64,000 nucleotides of DNA from Ascoidea tarda (nom. inval.) (taxonomy: Eukaryota > Ascomycota > Saccharomycetes > Ascoideales > Ascoideaceae), in NCBI GenBank assembly GCA_030560485.1, contig JAKTTS010000001.1, forward strand, positions 62,001 through 126,000. The letters are read 5' to 3'. Position 1 is the first letter of the stretch, and the number at the start of each line of letters is the position of its first letter. Shown in pieces: positions 19,233-27,678 of the stretch. The notes beneath the pieces are model-generated. The model worked only from the letters and a program-made list of their open reading frames with translations. It was not told the origin of the DNA and did no database searches. The position numbers and the translations under genes are program-made.

Positions 19233-20315
19233 ATGGTCCAGCAGTTGAGCTTGTATGGCACAATCCCTGTCGACCAGTTTATCTTGGTCATCAACACCTT
19301 GATTGCCTTGACTGGCATCAACGAACCCCAGATCTTGTTGAACTACAACATCATTCTTGATCCGTTGATCAACTTGAAAGCCTTGCAACAGACCAACAAA
19401 AACAATATCAACCACAACCAAATCGAGCAGTTTCTCATCAAGCTATCCACAGACTGGGACGTCTTTGAGGACACAGCTGCCTCCACCAGAGACACATCCC
19501 CCACTGTCTCCTCCCAAAGCTACAATCGCATACTCAATTTCATCTTGAAGAACGAAAATTCCTTGCACAACCGAGCTCAGTTGAAGTTCAAGAGTGTTTT
19601 CAAACACACGTCCTCAACTATCAAACAGAACGACTTGAATAACCAGTCAACTCTACTATACAGAAACAACTGGAATCTACAAATCACTGACATTCCCATT
19701 GCCTCCTCCAAGGATGTCATATCTCAAACTTTTTTTGAGACCTTTTTGAATCAACTATCCACAGACTATCTCACCAATTGCAACTTAATCAACTTCTTTT
19801 ATGAGTTTGGTTACATGCCCAAAAATGAGTACTGGCTAAAGGGGTTGAGATTTTATTACTCGACCAACGGCAGCAACAACAATAACGACGACGACAACTT
19901 TGATGATGACCAAATGTCAGCTCAAAATAAATCCACTTCCTTGGACAATCACAACGACCCCAAGCCTGAGAACTCAAACCAAAACAACAGCAATGCTCCA
20001 TCGAATATTGAAAACGATAACAACAATCTTGACTACTCTGATAATACAAACGCGAACTTAAATTCCAACATTATCATTGATATATTTCAAATTTACGTCT
20101 ACGACTTTGAGACAAAAAAGTTAAAGTTACTTGATGAAAACAACGTTGAAAACAGCTGGTTCATGAAATCCTTCATAAACATCAACCAGATCAGCGACAT
20201 CGATCTCATCAACAGCGGCAACAAAGACTTACTATTCCTTCAAAAACAGTTATCTGATTTAATTCATCTAAGAGTAATCGAAAGAAATTTGATGGATTCA
20301 AGAGTCAAAAGCTGA
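19233..20315 (+). CDS. MED18: Mediator head subunit Med18 (Srb5)
   Basis: Med18 is a subunit of the Mediator head module, pairs with Med20 and contacts TBP and RNA polymerase II. The ATG at 19233 gives MVQQLSLYGTIPVDQFILVI, nearly the same as the start of S. cerevisiae Srb5 (MVQQLSLFGSI). Other matching blocks are NNWNLQITDIPIASSKDVIS, FFYEFGYMPKNEYWLKGLRF, WFMKSFININQISDIDLIN and the C-terminal RVIERNLMDSRVKS. A poorly conserved Asn/Asp-rich insert lies at about residues 215-275. The 360-residue length is slightly above the 307 of S. cerevisiae. The open frame extends 54 codons upstream, but that part covers promoter inverted repeats and is not included. It lies 110 bases upstream of BTN1 on the same strand. 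Confidence 0.92.
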   Translation: MVQQLSLYGTIPVDQFILVINTLIALTGINEPQILLNYNIILDPLINLKALQQTNKNNINHNQIEQFLIKLSTDWDVFEDTAASTRDTSPTVSSQSYNRILNFILKNENSLHNRAQLKFKSVFKHTSSTIKQNDLNNQSTLLYRNNWNLQITDIPIASSKDVISQTFFETFLNQLSTDYLTNCNLINFFYEFGYMPKNEYWLKGLRFYYSTNGSNNNNDDDNFDDDQMSAQNKSTSLDNHNDPKPENSNQNNSNAPSNIENDNNNLDYSDNTNANLNSNIIIDIFQIYVYDFETKKLKLLDENNVENSWFMKSFININQISDIDLINSGNKDLLFLQKQLSDLIHLRVIERNLMDSRVKS

Positions 20316-20425
20316 CCCCCAATTCTGGTCTCTCTATTTTATCTTTTATATCAGCTTTTTTCCCTTCTTATCTTTCATTTATCTTTTATTTACCTTTTAT
20401 CTATCCATTAACTCACTCCATCCAA

Positions 20426-21799
20426 ATGCACACTGAAACTTTTCTAATATACCTTTCCTTCTGTTTGTTTGGCTTGACAAATAACATCCTCTATGTCGTA
20501 ATTCTAAGTGCCGCTGCTGATTTAGTGGGTCCTGCTACTCCCAAATCTATCGTCCTCCTATTTGATATTTTCCCTTCATTTATGATAAAACTATCTTGTC
20601 CCTTATTTATTCACCTTATTTCTTACGACATGAGAATTGTCTTATTGACATTTTTCAGTTTCACTGGCATTTTCATCATTTCCTTTTTCTCCTCAACTGA
20701 ATCATACCAAAGTCATTTATACTTGAAACTATTTGGAATTGCTTTATCTTCAATAAGCTCAGGATTGGGCGAAGTGACGTTTTTGCAACTAACTCATTTT
20801 TACCAAAATAATTCCCTAGTGGGTTTTAGCAGTGGAACCGGAGCCGCTGGTTTAATTGGAAGCTTCTTGTACTTGCTAATGACTGTTCATTTACGTTTAT
20901 CTCCTAGATCTGCTTTGTTTTCTTTCTCCATTACTCCCTTTATTTACCTTATCATTTATTGCTTCATCTTACCAAGAAATGATCTCTACATTAATTACCC
21001 AAAACTCAATAATACCAATGACATCGATAATCATCCAACCAACCCAATTTATAATTCACATAATAACCCTTTACAATATACTGAACAAGATACTTTATTG
21101 CCCTCAAACTCAAGATCAAATAACAACTCTTTTAATTCCAAATATCAACAATCATTGAATTCTTTAAAATATTTCAAAAAAAAATTTAAAAAACATTTCG
21201 AAACAACAATCCAAAAAATCAAAATCCTAATAATGCCCTACATGTTCCCATTATCTTCCGTTTACTTTTTCGAGTACTTGATTAATCAAAGTATAGCCCC
21301 AACTTTATTGTTTGATATTTACGATTCTCACAAAGAACATAAATTCTCCTTTCCCTATTCTGTCATATTTAAATTTGAAAAATTTAGAGACATTTACGTC
21401 ACTTATTCAACATTATATCAAATCGGTGTCTTCATTTCAAGAACGTTTTCGTGTTATTATCAAATAGATAATTTATACATCCCTTTCTTATTACAGTTTT
21501 TAAATTTCCTATTTTGTATCTCGCAATCCATATTTTTTTTCATTAAAATCGAAAAACAATTTACTTTAATTTTTTTACTAATCTTTTATGAAGGATTAAT
21601 CGGGGGATCCGCCTATTATAATACTTACAATAAAGCATCAAAAGAGATTGAAATCAGTAAAAGAGAATTTTCAATTGGTGCAATTTCCATAAGTGATTCA
21701 ATTGGAATAGCATTTGCTGCATTGATTGGGTTATGGTTAGAGAAAACCCTTTGTAATTATCAAATAAATGATGGCAGAGATTGGTGTAGTTTAGAATAA
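20426..21799 (+). CDS. BTN1: Battenin/CLN3 family vacuolar membrane protein Btn1
   Basis: Btn1 is the yeast counterpart of human CLN3. It sits in the vacuolar or Golgi membrane and affects vacuolar pH and basic amino acid transport. The 457-residue protein starts at an ATG at 20426. It has about ten hydrophobic segments and CLN3-type stretches: FCLFGLTNNILYVVILSAA, FGIALSSISSGLGEVTFLQL, GFSSGTGAAGLIGSFLYLL and, near the end, FYEGLIGGSAYYNTY. A polar Asn/Ser-rich loop at about 195-250 is longer than in S. cerevisiae (408 residues overall). The 3' ends of BTN1 and BNA3 face each other 222 bases apart. Confidence 0.94.
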   Translation: MHTETFLIYLSFCLFGLTNNILYVVILSAAADLVGPATPKSIVLLFDIFPSFMIKLSCPLFIHLISYDMRIVLLTFFSFTGIFIISFFSSTESYQSHLYLKLFGIALSSISSGLGEVTFLQLTHFYQNNSLVGFSSGTGAAGLIGSFLYLLMTVHLRLSPRSALFSFSITPFIYLIIYCFILPRNDLYINYPKLNNTNDIDNHPTNPIYNSHNNPLQYTEQDTLLPSNSRSNNNSFNSKYQQSLNSLKYFKKKFKKHFETTIQKIKILIMPYMFPLSSVYFFEYLINQSIAPTLLFDIYDSHKEHKFSFPYSVIFKFEKFRDIYVTYSTLYQIGVFISRTFSCYYQIDNLYIPFLLQFLNFLFCISQSIFFFIKIEKQFTLIFLLIFYEGLIGGSAYYNTYNKASKEIEISKREFSIGAISISDSIGIAFAALIGLWLEKTLCNYQINDGRDWCSLE

Positions 21800-22021
21800 A
21801 AAAGTGGATCATCAGTGATAAAGCTATAAAATTTCAACATTACAAATAGTTTTGTTTTAATGAAAATAATACAAATACAAGCTGCGATGATAGGCTAATA
21901 GAATGTTTATTTAAACTACGATCAGATTTTGGTTTTTTTGGAACAATTGTTGTGATTTTTTTTTTTTTGTCTATAAATTTCTCTGTATAATTAAAATAAC
22001 ATAATGTCTTATAAAAATAAA

Positions 22022-23404
22022 TTAAAGATATTCTGCCAATTTTTTTAGTCTTTCAACTGCTTGTTCTAAAACATGGTCTTCTTTACAGACAGCAAACCTC
22101 AAACAATCCTCAGCGACATGTTCATGCTCTTTTATATAAAATTCTGTTGGTGGGATAGCAACAACACCAATTTCTCTGATTAACCAGTATGCAGCTTTGA
22201 AGTCCTTGGCTTTGTCTGACAATTCTTCTGGGAACTTGTAGTCACTTGGAATCTTTACTTTATTGAAATTGACCAAGATATAATACGATCCCTCAGCTCT
22301 TGTATAAGGTAAACCCAAATCATCAAAAACTTTGGTAAAAATTTCATACTTCTTCTTAAATTCAGATCTAGTTTTTTCAAAATAATCAGAATTTGAAGCA
22401 TAATCTATAGCTTTTGAGACAGCGACTTGTAAGGGACTATTGGTAGTAAAACAGATTCTAGTATGGGCCAAACCGCAATATTTAATATAATAAGGATCAG
22501 CAATCAACCATCCAATTCTCCAGCCTGTTGCAGCAAAGGATTTTCCAGCAGAGCCTACCGTAATTGTTTGCTTTGCAATTTCTGGAGTCAATGTTGCGAA
22601 TCTTGGGAAATTATCACCATAGTATAAATTTTCGTAAACCTCATCAGATAGGATAATTATATTATATTTCACAGCCAAATTTCCTATTTTAGTCAATTCC
22701 TCTTCAGTAAACACTTTTCCCACCGGATTTTGAGGAGTGTTGACTACAATCATTTTTGTCTTTTTGGTGATGGCCTTCTCCAATTGATCATAGTCAATCT
22801 TCCAGTCTGAACCGTCAATTGTTTTGTCTTTAAAACTTTCGGGTGGATGCAAAGGAACATAGACAACTTTGCCGCCCGGCATCTCAATATTTGAAATATA
22901 TTGGTCAAAGAAAGGCTCAAATACTATAACTTCATCTCCAGGATTCAAAAAGCCCGTAAAGGCTGTTAACATTCCTTCGTTTGCCCCAGCAGTAACCAAA
23001 ATTTCGTCAATAGGAATGTTTCTATTAAATTTTTTGGAATAGTATTTAGACAAACTATTTAATAAAACAGGCCTTCCCTTGGTGTGAGAGTACTGGTTCG
23101 CCATGGGGTCGAGCAAGGCCTCTTGAGCAGCTTTGATTGCAAACTCTGGAGGAGAGTAAGAGAAAAAGCCCTGGCCCAAGTTGATGACTTTTTTACCAGT
23201 TTCTTGCTCAGCGGCAGCAGCAGTTTCGTTGATCAACGACCAAACGTCCTTTGGAGTGTTGCCAAAGTACTTGTTGTGAATGGGCAATGTCATTTCGTCT
23301 AAGGAGGAATTCAGGCAAAGAGATGAAAAGTGAAAATTTCGATTGAATCGTGAAAATTTGAAACTTATAATTTTTGAAGAGCTGAGCCTTTTGGTGAAGA
23401 GCAT
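22022..23404 (-). CDS. BNA3: Kynurenine aminotransferase-type PLP enzyme Bna3
   Basis: The protein is a class I/II aminotransferase like S. cerevisiae Bna3 and the kynurenine aminotransferases, forming kynurenic acid from kynurenine in the tryptophan branch. Seen in the 460 residues are: VINLGQGFFSYSPPEFAIKA; NQYSHTKGRPVLLNSLSKYY; the cofactor-binding stretch VTAGANEGML; NTPQNPVGKVFTEEEL; the ILSDEVYENLYYG loop; and the Schiff-base lysine in SAGKSFAATGWRIGW. The ATG at 23404 gives MLFTKRLSSSKIISFKFSRF, a basic presequence that suggests import into mitochondria. A TTG three codons upstream is not used. Length agrees with Bna3 (444). Confidence 0.93.
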   Translation of the reverse strand: MLFTKRLSSSKIISFKFSRFNRNFHFSSLCLNSSLDEMTLPIHNKYFGNTPKDVWSLINETAAAAEQETGKKVINLGQGFFSYSPPEFAIKAAQEALLDPMANQYSHTKGRPVLLNSLSKYYSKKFNRNIPIDEILVTAGANEGMLTAFTGFLNPGDEVIVFEPFFDQYISNIEMPGGKVVYVPLHPPESFKDKTIDGSDWKIDYDQLEKAITKKTKMIVVNTPQNPVGKVFTEEELTKIGNLAVKYNIIILSDEVYENLYYGDNFPRFATLTPEIAKQTITVGSAGKSFAATGWRIGWLIADPYYIKYCGLAHTRICFTTNSPLQVAVSKAIDYASNSDYFEKTRSEFKKKYEIFTKVFDDLGLPYTRAEGSYYILVNFNKVKIPSDYKFPEELSDKAKDFKAAYWLIREIGVVAIPPTEFYIKEHEHVAEDCLRFAVCKEDHVLEQAVERLKKLAEYL

Positions 23405-23751
23405 GAAAAACAAGAAAAAACAAGAATTAGTAATACCAACTGCAATGTTGAAACCAATCCAATTGAGTCATAGAAGATTGGCTTGCAATCTGAGTTTTTC
23501 GATAGGAAACTCATCAATCCAAATCCAGCATCTGTAACGAAGTGCTCATGGAAAAAAGCCGACCACAGTTGTGGATATCTTATGCACGGCACTGCGGCCG
23601 TTATCAGCATTCTTCCAGTGGAGTGGGCAGTCGGTTCGACTCCCGGTGCGGGAAAATAGCGCGTGCTATTGCGCCATGGCCAGCAGCAGGGGACCAATGC
23701 ACAGGAGGCATTGACCGCATATACTACAGAAACACGCATGTTCCCGCGGCA
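23405..23751. promoter_or_regulatory. BNA3 promoter with a GC-rich, hairpin-bearing island
   Basis: The 347-base gap lies between BNA3 and the SCC4 stop. Its part next to SCC4 is GC-rich. Three perfect small hairpins occur: 23563-23574 (CCACA/TGTGG), 23655-23670 (AATAGC, loop GCGT, GCTATT) and 23695-23713 (CAATGC/GCATTG with a 7-base loop). The string GGTTCGACTCC at 23633-23643 matches a tRNA B box, but no acceptor, D or anticodon arm fits around it. Confidence 0.45.
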
Positions 23752-25953
23752 CTACTGGTTGCCGAAGAGGGTGGCGATTTCCTGCTGGATTGTCATGCAT
23801 TTCTCGTACTGGAGATTTGCCTCGTAAACAGCGCCATTTTTATAGTAGTTGTGGTAGAGGTAGAGGCTGCTGAGGTAGTTCAAGATCTTGTTGCGAGAGA
23901 TGGTGGAGAAGTGGATACATTGAAGGAGAAATCTGCATTTGGTCAACGAGTCTAGGAACTGCTCACTGACCATGAGTACTGCAATGGAGTATAGCTCGGG
24001 CGAGATATTTTGAAAGTAGTTGGACTCTTGGATAATGTTGCTGAGAATATTATTACTATCTTCCTGAGAAATATCGTTGAACAAGATGTTAAACAATTTT
24101 TTGGTTTCATTTAGCAAAAAGTCACTCTTTATAAAGTCCTCGTTAGTTTTGATCTTGTAATTATTTGTGATTTGATCGATTTCTTCTTTATTTTCTTCTT
24201 CAAAATAGGTATTTATTTCTTGTAAATATGTATTTCTTTCATTTGTCAATCTTTCAATTTCAATGCTGTTATTGTTCATGTCTTTGAGAAAATTCAAGTT
24301 ATTTTCCACAATTAAGATCAAATTAAATGTGCTGAAGATGTACAATTGAGAATGGTTTTCCTTACCTTCAATTCTTTCTCCACCCAAATTATTTACAAAA
24401 GAAAAGAAATTCAATTGATAACTTTCAATAGTGTCGTTTTTAGTATTGTTATTGTTATTATCACTTAGTAATTCTCGCACTTTTAAGTATAAGGATTTGG
24501 CCAATCTCAAGTCACCTTCGTTTTGTAGAATCAAAGCCAAGATAAAATAGAATTTTTTATAAAAGTTTTTATAATGATTTCTTTCAAATATGGTTAGCTT
24601 ATTCAATTCATTAATCAATTCATTGATTTTCAATTTAAGCTCATCGAAGGACTTTAAATTTTCGTGCACCATATATTCATAATAAATAAGATAGAATTTG
24701 ATTTGAAATTTTATAAAATTCAACCGAATGAGTTTCAAATTAAATATATTTAAATCCCCCGAATTGTCTCCAATATAGTCTCCATTATATGATTTGATTT
24801 CACCGCCAGTATTCTTGGTATCATTTTGTAAATGAACCTCGTCATTGAAGCCAATGCTGATGAATTTTTTGATTTGTTTTTGACATGCTATTAAAGCACT
24901 TTTAAAGTATAACATTGCTTTATTCTTTTCAAAATACTTGGATAGATACATTAATCCGGCAAATAGTTTATTGATTATATACAACTCGTCTAATGTTAGC
25001 CAGTTGATCTTAAATGGAACCGAAGTATGGTCGTTATTGATTTGGCAAAGCATTTTAAAAGACCCATCGGGACTCCAACTGTTCCGATTATTTTGTCTTT
25101 GATAAGTTATAAACTCACTTAGTTTCCGAATTGATTTTTTGCCTTGTCGAAATTGGTACTGTAGTAAAGCAAGATTAATCTCATTTAGAATGTAAACCGA
25201 GTGTAATTGGGGTATCTCACACAATTCTAATTCGATTTTGTTTTTATTATTTGGTTGTTTTATAAAATAGTCTCTCATTAAAATCATTGCCATCTTAGGA
25301 GATCCTCGATATAAATTCAAATTGATCTCAAATAGTATACTTAATTGTCGCAAGCTTTTATCATAAATTTCATTGTTAGATTCGTTGAATTTCCTTAGCA
25401 AATTCAACCCAAACTTAGGATCCAAATTCAATAACAAATTTATTTTATAAAACTCAAACACCTTAAGCCACTGGGTTTCCTTTAGTATTTTCAAGTCTCT
25501 CATTTTTGAATTTATGTATTTGATAGCAACTTTGGGGTTATTAATACTAATTAAATTGCTCGCTATGTATTCACTAATATATTTCAAGTTCAAGTTGTTT
25601 ACTCTTGAGGATATTGTAATAGCTTTGTTGACATAATTTTCTGCAATATCGTAATTTTCAGTCTCGTTAAAATAAATTTGAGATAATTTCAAGTAAATGG
25701 AGGCTTCAAGATTTGGCGATAAGTTCTTGGACGTATTCAATATTGTGGTCAAGCAATTTATTGCCATATAAACTAATTTGAAGTATGATTTTAAACCAGT
25801 TTCATCTCTGATGGCATGGTGAATATTATTATGTGCAATGTCAAAATACTCTCTGGATAGCGACAAAAGAATATGGTTCACCACCTGGGGAGGATAGTTA
25901 TTAATTAGAGGCTGAGGATAATCGTACAGCACCTCTTTTTGATCATTTTCCAT
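23752..25953 (-). CDS. SCC4: Cohesin loader subunit Scc4 (Mau2 family)
   Basis: Scc4 binds the N-terminus of Scc2 and directs cohesin loading to chromatin and centromeres. The 733-residue protein from the ATG at 25953 is predicted to be all-helical, with TPR-like repeats throughout. The N-terminal block LSREYFDIAHNNIHHAI, GLKSYFKLVYMAINCL and LSPNLEASIYLKLSQIY then ETENYDIAENYVNKAI aligns with the start of S. cerevisiae Scc4 (QEYRDHAYSIA, EEGLKQYYGLMNM, TYNFDLAELY). It is about 110 residues longer than S. cerevisiae Scc4, with Asn-rich loops. The overall architecture and N-terminal match support the call; the C-terminal half is diverged. Confidence 0.82.
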   Translation of the reverse strand: MENDQKEVLYDYPQPLINNYPPQVVNHILLSLSREYFDIAHNNIHHAIRDETGLKSYFKLVYMAINCLTTILNTSKNLSPNLEASIYLKLSQIYFNETENYDIAENYVNKAITISSRVNNLNLKYISEYIASNLISINNPKVAIKYINSKMRDLKILKETQWLKVFEFYKINLLLNLDPKFGLNLLRKFNESNNEIYDKSLRQLSILFEINLNLYRGSPKMAMILMRDYFIKQPNNKNKIELELCEIPQLHSVYILNEINLALLQYQFRQGKKSIRKLSEFITYQRQNNRNSWSPDGSFKMLCQINNDHTSVPFKINWLTLDELYIINKLFAGLMYLSKYFEKNKAMLYFKSALIACQKQIKKFISIGFNDEVHLQNDTKNTGGEIKSYNGDYIGDNSGDLNIFNLKLIRLNFIKFQIKFYLIYYEYMVHENLKSFDELKLKINELINELNKLTIFERNHYKNFYKKFYFILALILQNEGDLRLAKSLYLKVRELLSDNNNNNTKNDTIESYQLNFFSFVNNLGGERIEGKENHSQLYIFSTFNLILIVENNLNFLKDMNNNSIEIERLTNERNTYLQEINTYFEEENKEEIDQITNNYKIKTNEDFIKSDFLLNETKKLFNILFNDISQEDSNNILSNIIQESNYFQNISPELYSIAVLMVSEQFLDSLTKCRFLLQCIHFSTISRNKILNYLSSLYLYHNYYKNGAVYEANLQYEKCMTIQQEIATLFGNQ

Positions 25954-27678
25954 TTGCAAGCAAGTTTCTTTCCCAGCAGTAGTTGGTTATTTGAAGATGT
26001 AAAGGAAACTGGAAAGAAAAGACTTTGGTAACCCTTTCGATCGACAACCGTAAACACTCTGTTCGAAGACTAATTGCCAAAAATTCCGGCTTGCGGTAAC
26101 TCTGGTTTCGACGAATGGTCCTATGAAATTACCACATGATATCATTAGCTAATCAACTCAAACTAAACCTGCCACGAATTGTTGTAACAAATCCATATTA
26201 AGGTATTGAGATACCAAAACAGAATAAGAGGAACCCTTACCTTTTTTTATAGGGGTCTGCGTTAAATTTGTATGTTACGCGATAGACCGGTACTATGTGA
26301 CAGTAGAAGCTGAGCAGCCGAATCAGAAGATCCAGCTACTCTACAATACAAACGAAATGTTGAAAAACAATAGTATCTTCAATACAACCTCGGTCTAAAG
26401 TCTCTTTTAAATGTTTATAATATTGCTAGTACTGGCATCAATGGCGTGAAAACTTGATTGAATTAAATGTGTGAATAGCCTATTGTTATACATGATCGCA
26501 TTGTATTAATTTCTACTACATTCAATTTCTTTTTATCAATTTTTCAGCACACTCATTTATTATCTCACATTGTTTCATATTATTTCATATGGTTGCGTAT
26601 ATACTATCATGTTAAAAGAATGAAAAAGTAAATCCACTTATTTTGTTGATTTGCAATAAACCATAATATATGAATAAGTTGTTGTATAGCTTGGTTATAT
26701 TTTTATAATGTATAATAAACAAAAACAATAAAAACAAAAAAACAATAAAAACAAAAAAAAACAATCACAAAACATAACAAGAGCACACAAAATTAAAAAC
26801 TACAAAAGCACAAATATAAAAGTAAACAATGTAGAAAAAAATAAAGTATAAAAATACAGATAATCATCAAATTTTTTGTTTCTGGTTTTTATTTGTTATA
26901 ATTATCATTTGAAAACTTTAATCATGTATAAACCCTTCATGCGTGAATTATGATCTGCTATGACTTGAAATACATATATCACACTTATTATTCCGTTTAA
27001 ATTTGCTTTGATTGTAGAACCAGAAAATAAAGAGTCCAATAACATGCTATCCCTTAATAAATCCATCCAGCTTCCAGCAGTGTCCTGCTGGCTCTCCACC
27101 AATGGTAGTGCTACCAGGTCGGACTTCCCCAATTTGGTAATTCTACTGCATAACAGCAGCCAATTTATTTGACAGCTCCCGGTTTTATTCCAAAAATTCT
27201 GCTTCTCTTCAAAAGTTGGGAAAAACAATCGAATTTCGCGGGTTTTCGCAATTTGTTTTAGAGTCGAAAACATTGCACGTGCGCTAAGTCTGAATCTGCG
27301 GCTAGATTGCCTCCGCGGACGGCTCAACAGTCTTTATCTATCTTTGTATCTATTCTGGCTGCGTTATAATAGTTCAAAATTGTTGTATGATATCCATGAT
27401 AATATATTAAGGTAAAGAAGTGTGTGGGTTAGATCCCAGAGCGTCACGGGAGCAGATCGGAAACACATGCCGAGGGACAGACAGAGACCGAAAGTAGAAA
27501 TCCGGCTGCCTTCAAACACAAAAGAAACTATAAATTTGGTAATGGCATTGATCCAAATTGCAGTTGCAAATTCAATTCTATCAATACTAAAAAGGTAGCA
27601 ACATTATCAATAACAAAATAAGAAGCTTTGTTTTGAACATCTTGGATAAACACTCTCGACTGGTGATAGCAGGTACAA
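25954..27678. other. Gene-poor 1.7-kb region between SCC4 and the NTPase/nuclease relic
   Basis: SCC4's promoter must lie at the left end. No convincing gene is seen. At 27075-27092 a perfect 7-bp hairpin (CCAGCAG, loop TGTC, CTGCTGG) is followed by a 5-bp hairpin at 27104-27117 (TGGTA, loop GTGC, TACCA). A CACGTG palindrome lies at 27276-27281. A 122-codon minus-strand frame runs from an ATG at 27273 to 26905. It uses several CTG codons, unlike the genes around it, and has no recognisable domain. About 26700-26900 is A-rich low-complexity sequence. Confidence 0.4.

Noticed and set aside
23633-23643. tRNA gene suggested by the B-box match GGTTCGACTCC
   Set aside because: The flanking bases do not form a T stem of five pairs, no A box is placed correctly and no acceptor stem can be paired.
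26905-27273. 122-codon minus-strand open frame
   Set aside because: It contains several CTG codons, which real genes here avoid, overlaps two hairpins, and shows no recognisable domain.
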